Assembly (NCBI RefSeq): GCF_001277345.1
Contig: NZ_LIUT01000001.1
Span: forward strand, 1,430,016 to 1,494,015
Length of the DNA stretch: 64,000 nucleotides
Direction of reading: 5' to 3'
Source of the DNA: Paenibacillus solani
GTDB lineage: Bacteria; Bacillota; Bacilli; Paenibacillales; Paenibacillaceae
The notes beneath the pieces are model-generated. The model ran no database searches, was not told the origin of the DNA, and worked only from the letters and a program-made list of their open reading frames with translations. The position numbers and the translations under genes were made by a program. The number at the start of each line of letters is the position of its first letter. The first letter of the stretch is position 1. Positions 45,046 to 53,694 of the stretch are shown piece by piece.

Positions 45046-45642
45046 TTATTTTTTAAGTAGATTAATATGATCCAGGTCCGTGCTGCTGTTAAAGATGAAC
45101 TCTAATTTGTAATTTCCACGATTGTACGTGAGCTTCGTTTGCTTGGTTTTTCCATTGTTGAATGTGGTGGTAGCATCCGGAGCGAACCAGTTCTGCTTCA
45201 GCATTTTCATCGTAATGCCGCCGATGTTCGTCTGTCTTTCCACATTGGTGCCAAAATAACGCATTTCGCGTATTTTATTCAACTTATACGAGAAAGCGTA
45301 GCCCGGATTCCCCATATTGGCTCCGTATACGTCGAAGGCATCAGCATCCTTGCCGGGCATCGGAGGCTCGCCAATGGCTTTATATACGTCCTGCTTTGAG
45401 CTCTTGCCGATCGTTAAACCGCTGACGGCACCAGGGAATTGTCCTTTTAATGCGGGTTTATAGAAGCTGTTGAGCGTCTTGAGTGCGTGCTCGGAAGCAT
45501 AATTGTCGGCACTTGCCGCCGTAGTGGCTTCAGCCTGCTGTAATGGAGAAACAGCATGATTTACACCGACAGAACTAAGGCTGACGATGCTTGCCGCTGA
45601 TAAGGTGACGATTGCATATTTGACTGGTTGTATTAGGTTCAT
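45046..45642 (-). CDS. YjgB/DUF4309 family secreted protein
   Basis: A 198-aa exported protein with a signal peptide (about 1-40) and a DUF4309 domain (about 60-198: GQFPGAVSGLTIGKSSKQDVYKAIGEP). The domain shows two related halves (GLTIGKSSKQDVYKAIGEP and ITMKMLKQNWFAPDAT) as in B. subtilis YjgB. The function is unknown. The gene has its own terminator; an 8-bp inverted repeat lies 36 bp before the start codon. Confidence 0.78.
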   Translation of the reverse strand: MNLIQPVKYAIVTLSAASIVSLSSVGVNHAVSPLQQAEATTAASADNYASEHALKTLNSFYKPALKGQFPGAVSGLTIGKSSKQDVYKAIGEPPMPGKDADAFDVYGANMGNPGYAFSYKLNKIREMRYFGTNVERQTNIGGITMKMLKQNWFAPDATTTFNNGKTKQTKLTYNRGNYKLEFIFNSSTDLDHINLLKK

Positions 45643-45677
45643 GTTGCATCCTCTCCTTCATAGCATCAATTACCACA

Positions 45678-45703
45678 TGCGCAACATATTAAACAGTTGC
45701 GCA
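45678..45703. promoter_or_regulatory. Inverted repeat upstream of the DUF4309 gene
   Basis: TGCGCAAC (45678-45685) and GTTGCGCA (45696-45703) are perfect arms with a 10-nt AT-rich spacer. The position fits an operator. The rest of the 45643-45964 gap shows no gene. Confidence 0.4.
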
Positions 45704-45964
45704 AGCTTATCTTTCCATTATTCCATGATAAATGAAGCTGAAGGGCAAAGGGTTACGATTCTATGAAAATGACATTGCAGATTTGATATTTGGATAAGAG
45801 TCCTTGTGTTCTGCTAAAACTAGAAGTCCCATGCGTTCTGAATATGAAGAATCCGCTCATGTACATTTACTTCATCAGAAAAATGGGGTAAGGGTTCATA
45901 AGATGATATGAATTATTGGAAAAATCGTGTAATCTATATAGGACCGATTTCTTCAGGAGGAACT

Positions 45965-46762
45965 ATGGAAACCGAATCCTTACTCAAAGTGGAGCAGCTT
46001 GCTCTCAAAAAACACAAAATATTCAAACAAAGCCAGCTGCGTTACATCGCCCGTTCCATGCTCGCCAGCATGTTTATCGGCTTCGGTGTTATTGTTGCTT
46101 TCAAGACAGGCAACTTCTTTTATCTGGAGCATTCTCCGCTAACCTACCCGATGGCTGCCATCACGTTTGGCGCGGCGATCATTCTGATCGCGTATGGGGG
46201 AGGGGACTTATTTACCGGAAATACGTTTTACTACACGTATGCTGCTCTTCGCAAGAAATTAAGGTGGCTGGAGGTCGTCAAGCTTTGGATTTTCAGCTAC
46301 ATCGGGAATATCTTAGGGGCATGCGCGTTTGCATTGTTAATTTTCTTAACGGGACTATTTATGGATTCTTCCGTAAACGGATTTCTGCTTGATGTCGTTG
46401 AACACAAGATGACCACACCAACCTTACAGCTATTTTTTAGAGCGATTCTCTGTAACTGGCTTGTATGCCTAGCCTTCTTCATTCCGATGTCCTTAAAGGG
46501 CGATGGAGCCAAAATGTTTGCGATGATGCTGTTTGTCTTCTGCTTTTTCATCTCCGGATACGAGCATAGCATTGCAAATATGTGCACATTCGCCATTGCA
46601 CTGGTCTTGAATCATCCAGGCACGATTTCTTTTGAAGGCGTACTGCATAATCTGATACCAGTAACGATAGGAAATTTGATTGGCGGTGTGCTGCTCATGG
46701 GTTTTATGTATTATTTCGTGAACAAACCATTTCTGGATGCCAAGGAATCGCCAGATGAATAA
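45965..46762 (+). CDS. Formate/nitrite transporter family channel
   Basis: A 265-aa FNT-family protein with six predicted helices. The conserved GGGDLFTGNTFYYTYAALRK segment and AILCNWLVCLAFF match the FocA/NirC/HSC pore loops. The ATG at 45965 follows AGGAGGAACT; an upstream frame from 45908 has no site. Substrates could be formate, nitrite or hydrosulfide; HSC-type export of HS- would suit the sulfur locus, but this cannot be read from sequence. Confidence 0.82.
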   Translation: METESLLKVEQLALKKHKIFKQSQLRYIARSMLASMFIGFGVIVAFKTGNFFYLEHSPLTYPMAAITFGAAIILIAYGGGDLFTGNTFYYTYAALRKKLRWLEVVKLWIFSYIGNILGACAFALLIFLTGLFMDSSVNGFLLDVVEHKMTTPTLQLFFRAILCNWLVCLAFFIPMSLKGDGAKMFAMMLFVFCFFISGYEHSIANMCTFAIALVLNHPGTISFEGVLHNLIPVTIGNLIGGVLLMGFMYYFVNKPFLDAKESPDE

Positions 46763-46790
46763 GACAGTTGGAACAATCAAAATATGAACA

Positions 46791-46837
46791 AAAGGGGCTG
46801 ATCCATAGTCAATACGACTAAGGACCAGCCCTTTTTC
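46791..46837. terminator. Bidirectional terminator
   Basis: AAAGGGGCTG and CAGCCCTTT arms with TCC/GGA inside, followed by T. It lies between the converging FNT and UbiD genes. Confidence 0.82.
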
Positions 46838-46871
46838 ATTACACAATTGCTACTGGATTCTCTATTGAATA

Positions 46872-48731
46872 TTACACCCCAGCTGCCATGGGTTTTTTAC
46901 TGATTTGGATTCGATTTAAGCTGCCCCCGTCCGCAAACAAGCGCTTGATATTACTCTCTACCTCGGTGTCCGGAATTAACGGCGGAGCTTGGTGCGGTTT
47001 CGTTCGTGCATCGATAATGACCGTATCACAGCCCCAGTGTTTGTGCTGATAGCGGCTGTTCACGCCGTGGATATCATGGGAAGGGTTGCTGCGCGTAAAG
47101 GTCGCCCAGAGAAAATTATTCACATTCTCACTCATGAACTCACTGTCATCGCACAGGATGATCATCGGACAGGAAGGGAGCGAACCCCGCTCACGAATCG
47201 CATCGCTAAGCCTTGACATTTCCTGCTCCACTTCGGAATAACTCGTGAAAGGAGCCCCCTGGATGGCGACAATGCCGGGCATGATCCATCGTGCTGGCGA
47301 ATGGCCAGGCAGATCATTCAGGAGTGCGGGAACCTCTTGGCATAATTCTCTTTGTTTATCACCAACCGCTGCGAATACTACCTTGCTGCCGGTATTGAGA
47401 CCGGTACCAGAATAATCGAGGGTATCAATTGTTGTGTTCGTCTGGAAGTGGATGTCCCTGCGCAGATCAATACGCTCCAGGATATAGGTCATAAACTCTT
47501 CGATGCGATGTGTGCTTAGAGGCTGCTTCTCTTCAGCCGCAATAAACAGGTATTTGGCTAAACTCAGCTGGCCTGTACCCAATATCCGATTGGAAATCGT
47601 GAGAAGCTCTGCCGGCTGTTTCACTTGTTGGTAGGGGGTGTACCGTTCGCTGCCAATCGCCAAGAGCAAGGGGTGTACACCCGCTGCATCAACCGCATGA
47701 ACTTCTTTCACGCCCGGAATTTCCTGCCGGATCGCCCCGCCGGTCAGTTCGTGAATCAATTCGCCGAAGGAAGTGTCTTCCTGCGGAGGCCTTCCCACGA
47801 CCGTAAATGGATAGATCGCATTCTGCTTGGCATAGACCTTATGCACACGCATAACAGGAAATGGGTGAACAAGGCTGTAATAACCGAGATGATCGCCAAA
47901 AGGCCCTTCGGGCTTGGTTTCCCCGGGGTAAATCTCGCCTGTAATGACGAAATCTGCATCATGGCTAATGCAATAACCGTCAACATAGCTGTAACGGAAA
48001 TGACGTCCGGAGAGCAAACCGGCAAAAGTAAGCTCGCTCATGCCTTCCGGAAGCGGCATAACCGCTGAAATCGTATGTGCAGGAGGCCCTCCGATAAAAC
48101 AACTTACCTTCAGCGGCTGTCCCAGTTTAGTTGCCTTCGCCTGATGGATCCCAATACCCCGGTGTATTTGATAATGAATGCCGACTTCTCGGTTTATATC
48201 GTATTCATTGCCTGTAAGCTGTACCCGATACATGCCCAGGTTGGAGTTCATGATACCGGGTTTTTCTGGATCTTCCGAGTATACTTGAGGCAGGGTAACG
48301 AAAGCCCCACCGTCGTCCTTCCAGTGTTTAATCAGCGGCAGATCGGTAATCTGGATTTCCTGAAAGCCGGGCGGGAGGCCTGTTTTTTTGATGGGGAGTG
48401 CCGATTTGGCTGCAAGTCCCGCTCCAAGATGCTTGAATGGTTGTTTTAACGCCTTCATCGGATTATTGCGGATAGCGATGACGTCCTGAGTGGACTCAAA
48501 GGTATCCCGAAATATGAATTTGCTGCGTTCGATTGTGCCGAACAGGTTGGATACTGCCCGGAATTTTGAACCCTTAACCTTCTCGAATAACAGAGCCGGA
48601 CCGCCCGCTTCATAGACTTTCATATGTATAGCTGCCATTTCGAGATGAGGATCAACCTCTTCATGGACTCGTATTAAATGACCGTTTTTCTCCAGATCCA
48701 CGATACATTCTTCCAGATTATGATATTTCAT
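46872..48731 (-). CDS. UbiD family decarboxylase
   Basis: A 619-aa enzyme with the UbiD pattern. It includes MNSNLGMYRVQLTG, the RGIGIHQAKA segment, the E-R-E type region around EGPFGDHLGYYSLVHPFPV, and GRPPQEDTSFGELIHELTGG. It is a prenylated-FMN-dependent non-oxidative decarboxylase of an aromatic or alpha,beta-unsaturated acid. It is longer than the about 490 aa of E. coli UbiD. The UbiX partner that makes the cofactor is not in the window. The substrate is unknown; menaquinone or phenolic acid metabolism are options. Confidence 0.85.
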   Translation of the reverse strand: MKYHNLEECIVDLEKNGHLIRVHEEVDPHLEMAAIHMKVYEAGGPALLFEKVKGSKFRAVSNLFGTIERSKFIFRDTFESTQDVIAIRNNPMKALKQPFKHLGAGLAAKSALPIKKTGLPPGFQEIQITDLPLIKHWKDDGGAFVTLPQVYSEDPEKPGIMNSNLGMYRVQLTGNEYDINREVGIHYQIHRGIGIHQAKATKLGQPLKVSCFIGGPPAHTISAVMPLPEGMSELTFAGLLSGRHFRYSYVDGYCISHDADFVITGEIYPGETKPEGPFGDHLGYYSLVHPFPVMRVHKVYAKQNAIYPFTVVGRPPQEDTSFGELIHELTGGAIRQEIPGVKEVHAVDAAGVHPLLLAIGSERYTPYQQVKQPAELLTISNRILGTGQLSLAKYLFIAAEEKQPLSTHRIEEFMTYILERIDLRRDIHFQTNTTIDTLDYSGTGLNTGSKVVFAAVGDKQRELCQEVPALLNDLPGHSPARWIMPGIVAIQGAPFTSYSEVEQEMSRLSDAIRERGSLPSCPMIILCDDSEFMSENVNNFLWATFTRSNPSHDIHGVNSRYQHKHWGCDTVIIDARTKPHQAPPLIPDTEVESNIKRLFADGGSLNRIQISKKPMAAGV

Positions 48732-48849
48732 TGCTTGGCTCCAATCCCTTAAGATAGTGAACGTATCCTACTATTATCGGCAATCTCAGAGCGAAGGTCA
48801 ATGATACCTGGTATAGCCGCTGCAGGGATGCTCGCTTATTATATAGTAA

Positions 48850-48885
48850 TCGCCTTGTTCCCAGATGATGAAGGAACAAGGCGAT
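48850..48885 (-). terminator. Probable terminator of the TraB/GumN gene
   Basis: TCGCCTTGTTCC and GGAACAAGGCGA form a 12-bp stem. The T-run on the minus strand is interrupted, so its strength is uncertain. Confidence 0.6.
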
Positions 48886-48899
48886 GATAGACATGCCTA

Positions 48900-50288
48900 T
48901 TATTTTTCTACTAACAGGACATCGTAGCCTTTTTCCTTTAATAGATCGACTACCATGCCCTCCACAACATAATGCGCTGCACCTACAACGACGAAGGAAG
49001 TGTGGGTTCCGTCTTTCTCCAGCAACTCGGCCAGTTTGATCGCCATATTCTTGTCTCTTTCTCCAATCAGACGCTGGTTTGTGTCACCTTCCGTAAACGC
49101 ACCTTCAGCGGCAAGTGTTTTCTTCAGGCCCTCTGCATCGCCTTTAATCCAATATTGCTGCATTTGTTTCAGGTTATTGGCGATGTTCTTACTTCCGGTT
49201 TCTGACAGGAGTACATCCAGAATTTCCTCCAGTTCCTGCACTTGAGTGTCAACTGGCACGTCAGCGAACAGATCTGCTTGGAGTTTGATGCTCTCAAGCT
49301 CATGGATCGGTTTGCCTGTCAGCATGGCGCTGAGCAGGAAGTGTTGGTCGATTCCGGTCGCCATGGCCAAACCGCTGTCCGTCGGATCTTCAATATACCC
49401 AAGTGTAGTTAGGGTGTTCGATATGCCAAATGGTTTGTAGCTGTCGAACGTATTCGCTGGTATTTCCATCTTTTTCAGCAGACGTTGGAGCTTTTCGTAA
49501 GTGGCTGCCGGAATATGATCTTGCAGCTTGGTGCCGTCACTGTATACCATTTGGTTCTGGAAATACGTCATATCTCCGTTTACGATATCCACCTCGACCC
49601 ACAGATCGTCTGAGGCTGCAAATGCATCACGTATGCTTTTATGCATCGGGTACATATCGGTAATGCCTAAATGAACCGAACCGAGCAAATACAGGGTGTT
49701 GTTGTTATGAGTTACTTTCCACAGCAGGCCTTCTGCTCCACCACCGGCCGTATCGTATGTATATTCGACCAATCTACTGGCCATTACAGCTGCTTGTTCC
49801 ACTGTAGCAGGCTGATCCAGCTGAAGGCCCGTTTTCGTTCCTTTTACGATGCCTTTTTGCTGCATGTATTCAACCGCTTCAACCCCCGTGTTTCCAAAAG
49901 CTTCAGGTAGCTCGTAATGGGAGATTAGTTGAAATAAGGCAGTAATGAGTGTTTCCCTGTTAATGACTTCTCCTACGGGCAGGGAGGGGGTACCGGACTT
50001 CTTCTTAAGACCAAGCTGGTCCAGTTTGTTCTCCGTCGTATCCAACAGGGACTCGAACTTGGCTTCTGTAATGGATTGTCTGAAGGTCCCGTCATAGTAC
50101 CAATCCATCGGATAAATACCGTATTTCTCGCCTTCGTTCAGTGTGGCCACAGACCAAGGGCTGATATCGGGTACGGCTCCTGGAGTATCGGCATAAAGTT
50201 GCGGGATTTGGCCCAACAGAATGGTCAAACTCAGCGCACCTGCACCTACCCAGCGCTTAATTCTGCTCCAGCGTTTATGTTGCTGCAT
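48900..50288 (-). CDS. TraB/GumN family exported protein
   Basis: A 462-aa exported protein. It has a signal peptide (about 10-35), a region resembling S-layer homology repeats (about 45-185, e.g. YGIYPMDWYYDGTFRQSITEAKF and YMQQKGIVKG) and a TraB/GumN domain (about 190-460). The domain shows LLWKVTHNNNTLYLLGSVHLG and FVVVGAAHYVVEGMV, both with the family His residues. TraB/Tiki-like proteins are predicted metalloproteases. The ATG at 50288 has AGAGGAG; the longer frame from 50339 does not. It is likely tethered to the cell wall. Confidence 0.82.
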   Translation of the reverse strand: MQQHKRWSRIKRWVGAGALSLTILLGQIPQLYADTPGAVPDISPWSVATLNEGEKYGIYPMDWYYDGTFRQSITEAKFESLLDTTENKLDQLGLKKKSGTPSLPVGEVINRETLITALFQLISHYELPEAFGNTGVEAVEYMQQKGIVKGTKTGLQLDQPATVEQAAVMASRLVEYTYDTAGGGAEGLLWKVTHNNNTLYLLGSVHLGITDMYPMHKSIRDAFAASDDLWVEVDIVNGDMTYFQNQMVYSDGTKLQDHIPAATYEKLQRLLKKMEIPANTFDSYKPFGISNTLTTLGYIEDPTDSGLAMATGIDQHFLLSAMLTGKPIHELESIKLQADLFADVPVDTQVQELEEILDVLLSETGSKNIANNLKQMQQYWIKGDAEGLKKTLAAEGAFTEGDTNQRLIGERDKNMAIKLAELLEKDGTHTSFVVVGAAHYVVEGMVVDLLKEKGYDVLLVEK

Positions 50289-50507
50289 GAATCGTGCTCC
50301 TCTCGAATCTATTTCGTATATGGTAGATAAAGACGCCATATTACTAGATTATACCATGAGATGAACATGTTCTGAAAAAGATGCATTAGTGAATGCCAAA
50401 CGTCGAAGCAGTATACACATGTGTATGCGCAGATATCTCTGTCGCAGGGGGATGACGTTACATGAGTGACATCCAGTTATTGAGATGATAAAAGGGGGGA
50501 ACATGCT

Positions 50508-50963
50508 TTGTTACATCCGGTGAGTCTGTTCATACCATTAATGATCCTGCTGCCTAATTTACTATTTTTCATATATCCACCCCGAAATATGTCCAGTCAG
50601 CCCAGCAGCAGTATTATCTTCACTGCGGCTGAAGGGATCGGGCGAATAGGAGTCATGATTGTTCCTATATTCTATGTGATGCATGTAGAGCAAGGGTATG
50701 AGATCATGTCAATGATCATCATGATGTTGTCGCTCTTGCTCTATTATGGATGCTGGTGTAGATATTATTGGGGCAGAAGGGAGTATCGCCTGTTATTTCA
50801 ATCGTTTCTGGGCATCCCGGTGCCGCTGGCGATCAGTCCGGTGATTTATTCCTTGGCAGCCTCGGTGGTTTTGCATTCCGTCTTCTTGTTGATAATCAGC
50901 ATCGTATTTGCAGCTGGCCATATTCCGAACAGCCTGAAGGAATGGAGGAGGATTAAGCAATAG
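50508..50963 (+). CDS. Small polytopic membrane protein
   Basis: A 151-aa protein with four predicted helices (about 3-23, 40-60, 66-84 and 100-135 as one or two). It starts at TTG 50508, 7 bases after AAAAGGGGGGA. It has no recognised family, although similar four-helix proteins are common in Paenibacillus. It stands alone between the TraB gene and DUF2653, on the opposite strand to both. Confidence 0.65.
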   Translation: MLHPVSLFIPLMILLPNLLFFIYPPRNMSSQPSSSIIFTAAEGIGRIGVMIVPIFYVMHVEQGYEIMSMIIMMLSLLLYYGCWCRYYWGRREYRLLFQSFLGIPVPLAISPVIYSLAASVVLHSVFLLIISIVFAAGHIPNSLKEWRRIKQ

Positions 50964-51022
50964 CTTTAAGCTGTAATACACGTTCTGTTACCATCAAATG
51001 CGATTTAGCGAGAGCAAATACA

Positions 51023-51063
51023 AAAAAGCAGCCCTTTCGCGTGTTGGCGAAAGGGCTGCTTCT
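51023..51063. terminator. Bidirectional terminator
   Basis: AGCAGCCCTTTCGC and GCGAAAGGGCTGCT form a 14-bp stem; six T follow on the minus strand. It ends the DUF2653 operon and probably the small membrane protein gene. Confidence 0.87.
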
Positions 51064-51074
51064 TGTATATATGC

Positions 51075-51353
51075 TTATTGCTGAACAACAGCAATAATTT
51101 CGTCTTCCAGCTCAAGTCTTACCTGCTCGCTGTAGGCACGGATATCGTACTCGGAGTGCAGGTAGCGGAGTATCGCCTCAATAAGGTTTGCCTCGATCAA
51201 GTATTGTGTTCTTCCATTGACCCATACTTCAGCAGTATATCCGGTTTCTTCGTCCCAGCTGAGTTCAAGCGATACATCGGTCGGTTTAACGCCCCTGCGC
51301 TCCGCCTGATGAAGACAGACCGCATTGATGATTTCATCCATGCTTAAAATCAT
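51075..51353 (-). CDS. YxcD/DUF2653 family protein
   Basis: A 92-aa cytosolic protein with MDEIINAVCLHQAERRGVKP and RTQYLIEANLIEAILRYL, the pattern of B. subtilis YxcD (DUF2653). The function is unknown. It follows the Arg/Gly-rich membrane protein gene by 3 bp and shares its transcript. An internal Met at residue 5 is an alternative start. Confidence 0.75.
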   Translation of the reverse strand: MILSMDEIINAVCLHQAERRGVKPTDVSLELSWDEETGYTAEVWVNGRTQYLIEANLIEAILRYLHSEYDIRAYSEQVRLELEDEIIAVVQQ

Positions 51354-51356
51354 AGA

Positions 51357-51794
51357 TTAGTACCGATTTTGATGATCGTCACGACGCTCGTTTTGTTGAC
51401 GACGGTTTCTAACGGCACGTACAATGGCCATAACGATCATAATCAATGCCCAGATGGCGATCAGGTTAATGACCAAGCCCATGATTTCGCCCATGAAGCC
51501 CATGCCTGCAAACATGCTGCCGAAGAGCAAGCCAGCGAGTCCGCCGATCATGAGACCTTTCATCAAGCTGCCGCCGCTAAAGAATCCCCGCTTTGCTGTA
51601 TTGCCTGCTGCTCCTGTCGTATTGGAGCGATTGTTCGATTGTTGAACATTGTTGGTATTCTTTTTCGGTGTGCTGTTGTATGTCTTGGTCCCGGATTTAA
51701 AACCTCCTCCGCCTCTTCTGGCATCTACGGAATCAGGTGTCAGCGCTACAAAGAAGAGTGTAATCGCCACGAGAATAGTCAGTACTTTTTTCAT
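51357..51794 (-). CDS. Exported Gly/Asn-rich protein with C-terminal membrane helices
   Basis: A 145-aa protein with a signal peptide (about 1-24, VDARRGGGG after cleavage) and an Asn/Thr/Lys-rich linker (about 30-70). Gly-rich membrane helices follow (about 76-118, IGGLAGLLFGSMFAGMGFMG), then a basic tail. The layout resembles Tim44-like/preprotein-translocase-associated small membrane proteins, but I cannot name a family. It is co-transcribed with the DUF2653 gene. Confidence 0.7.
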   Translation of the reverse strand: MKKVLTILVAITLFFVALTPDSVDARRGGGGFKSGTKTYNSTPKKNTNNVQQSNNRSNTTGAAGNTAKRGFFSGGSLMKGLMIGGLAGLLFGSMFAGMGFMGEIMGLVINLIAIWALIMIVMAIVRAVRNRRQQNERRDDHQNRY

Positions 51795-51850
51795 TGTGTT
51801 CTGTCGAACCTCCCAGTAAATTTAGAGTATAAAAAAGTAATACGGACGGG

Positions 51851-52429
51851 TCACGATAAGGTTTCAAACTTTGTTCGTCCATGGTCAGAGTTTGTTATGC
51901 TTTGCTGCTGTCTCAGCAATTCCAGTACCCAATCGCACCATTTCAGCTCGGTTTCAGCCATCAATAACCCCTTGGTAGCGAGTATATAATTGCTGAAAGC
52001 CTTGCTTCCAATCTGGCGGGTATCCTCCGGGATCCCCTCTAAAATCTGTTCATAATAGCGCTGTTTCTCCAAATAACCAATTCTGCGATCCTCGAAAATA
52101 TCAATGGCAATGCCGGTCTCTGTCAGCCACAGGCAAAAGGTGCGCAGAGAAAGCTCATCCTTCGTAACTGCGGGCGCGATCGGCTGGTACATCCATTCAC
52201 GCAGCTTCTGCATGCCTTTTTCCGTAATCGCATAAATTTTCTTATCCGGTTTGTCGCTTTGCTGGACCCAGTGCGAGGACAACAGATGTTTCTCTTCCAT
52301 TCTGGACAGCAGAGGATAGATTTGACTATGTTTGGCCTGCCAAAATGGCTGAATTCGAAGCATCAAATCATATCCCGATGATTCTTTTCTTGCTAGTAAT
52401 CCTAACAAGCCGTATGACAACGTATTCAT
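51851..52429 (-). CDS. PadR family transcriptional regulator
   Basis: A 192-aa regulator with the PadR winged helix (about 1-80: SYGLLGLLARKESSGYDLM, HSQIYPLLSRMEEKHLL, KKIYAITEKGMQKLREW) and a C-terminal helical dimerisation domain of the Vir/AphA type. The second Met of the MSM start is chosen from its distance to AAAGGGAG. It often controls drug-efflux genes after binding phenolic or drug ligands; no target is adjacent. Confidence 0.85.
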   Translation of the reverse strand: MNTLSYGLLGLLARKESSGYDLMLRIQPFWQAKHSQIYPLLSRMEEKHLLSSHWVQQSDKPDKKIYAITEKGMQKLREWMYQPIAPAVTKDELSLRTFCLWLTETGIAIDIFEDRRIGYLEKQRYYEQILEGIPEDTRQIGSKAFSNYILATKGLLMAETELKWCDWVLELLRQQQSITNSDHGRTKFETLS

Positions 52430-52575
52430 GGACATAGCTCCCTTTGAAACGCATATCGTGGACTGCAGGGGAGTAAATCCGCCCACGGGTCCGTTGTTAA
52501 AAAGTGTACACTGAAACTGTATGGTTTGACAACCGGGAGAGAGGGGAATCTCTCTGCATTTGGTAAAATTGTGAC

Positions 52576-52608
52576 TAAAAAAGCACAAACGCAGGAGCGT
52601 TTGTGCTT
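52576..52608 (-). terminator. Terminator of the carbonic anhydrase gene
   Basis: AGCACAAACG and CGTTTGTGCT arms; on the minus strand six T follow. Confidence 0.87.
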
Positions 52609-52627
52609 CGATTTGACTTCAGCTGTT

Positions 52628-53197
52628 TTATTCGTTCTCGTATCCTTCTACGACCAGATCAAGCGCCCCGGTGGTAGGGTCGATGACCATGCCGTGAACG
52701 GGTACATTTGGCGGAAGAAGAGGATGGTTTTTGATCAGATCAACTGTGTTTTTGACGCCTTCTGTAATGTTATCGAATCCGCGGAGCCATTTGGACAAGC
52801 GGATGCCGGAGTTTTCCAGTGTGGACAGAACTTCATCCGAGATGCCGCGGTCTCTCATATGCTGAATCATTACCTCGGCATTCAGGGAAGCCATGCCGCA
52901 TTCGTAGTGACCTACAACGATAACTTCTTCAGCCTGGAGTTCGTACAGTGCAACCATGACACTGCGCATAACACTACCGAATGGCTGGGAAATAATAGCA
53001 CCTGCGTTTTTAATGATTTTGACATCGCCATTCTTGAAATTCATCGCTTTAGGGAGCAGTTCCACCAAGCGTGTGTCCATACAAGTAATAATAACAAGTT
53101 TCTTCTCTGGGAAGGCACTAGTCAGATATGATTCATATTCTTTGTTCTCTACAAAAGTACGGTTGTGCTCCAAAATATTATTCAGGTGTTTTTCCAT
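52628..53197 (-). CDS. Beta-class carbonic anhydrase
   Basis: A 189-aa enzyme. The zinc ligands are visible as ITCMDTRL (Cys and Asp) and GHYECGM (His and Cys). It interconverts CO2 and bicarbonate in the cytosol. It belongs to the smaller beta/epsilon-like YvdA group of Bacillales. The ATG at 53197 follows AAAGGAGAG. It lies 37 bp after the YqkB-like gene on the same strand. Confidence 0.88.
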   Translation of the reverse strand: MEKHLNNILEHNRTFVENKEYESYLTSAFPEKKLVIITCMDTRLVELLPKAMNFKNGDVKIIKNAGAIISQPFGSVMRSVMVALYELQAEEVIVVGHYECGMASLNAEVMIQHMRDRGISDEVLSTLENSGIRLSKWLRGFDNITEGVKNTVDLIKNHPLLPPNVPVHGMVIDPTTGALDLVVEGYENE

Positions 53198-53234
53198 TGA
53201 TATACTCTCCTTTGTATCGGTTGTTTGGCCTTGC

Positions 53235-53564
53235 TTAAGCTCGGTCATCACTAATTTGGATATGATTTCCATAACTCTGTCCACTACTGTCAAGGCTGAA
53301 AGAGTAGGCTTCTGGATCGGCATCCAGCCTCATGGTGTCCTCGAAAAAAACGGCCTGCCGGCGGTTTACGACAAACGGTACAGAGCTGCCCGTCTCGACG
53401 GCGAGATCCTCGGTCGTCGGCTCATCTACAATACGCAGGCCTGGGACTCCGTTAACGGCACATCCGCATCCCTCCGTGTCATAGATCAGCCTGATTGACC
53501 CTGGCCTGTCACCGAGTTTGTTTTTCAGCTTCAGCTCTGCTTGTGGTGTGAGTTGAATCTTCAC
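53235..53564 (-). CDS. YqkB-like HesB/IscA-fold protein
   Basis: A 109-aa protein of the iron-sulfur cluster biosynthesis superfamily: VKIQLTPQAELKLKNKLG, then YDTEGCGCAVNG with a Cys-Gly-Cys pair, and VVNRRQAVFFED. It resembles B. subtilis YqkB. It lacks the C-terminal CGCG motif of true A-type scaffolds, so cluster binding is uncertain. The start is taken as GTG 53564, with AAAGGAG 12 bases upstream; the longer frame runs into the divergent promoter region. Confidence 0.72.
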   Translation of the reverse strand: MKIQLTPQAELKLKNKLGDRPGSIRLIYDTEGCGCAVNGVPGLRIVDEPTTEDLAVETGSSVPFVVNRRQAVFFEDTMRLDADPEAYSFSLDSSGQSYGNHIQISDDRA

Positions 53565-53694
53565 GGCATCCTGACACTCCTTTATATGTAGTTTGTTATT
53601 TATTCTTTCTGGAAGTTGATTATATACCTTGTAAAAAGTATCATCAATAGAGTAAAGAAAATCCCATAATATATTAAAAAGAAGGTGTACCAAT

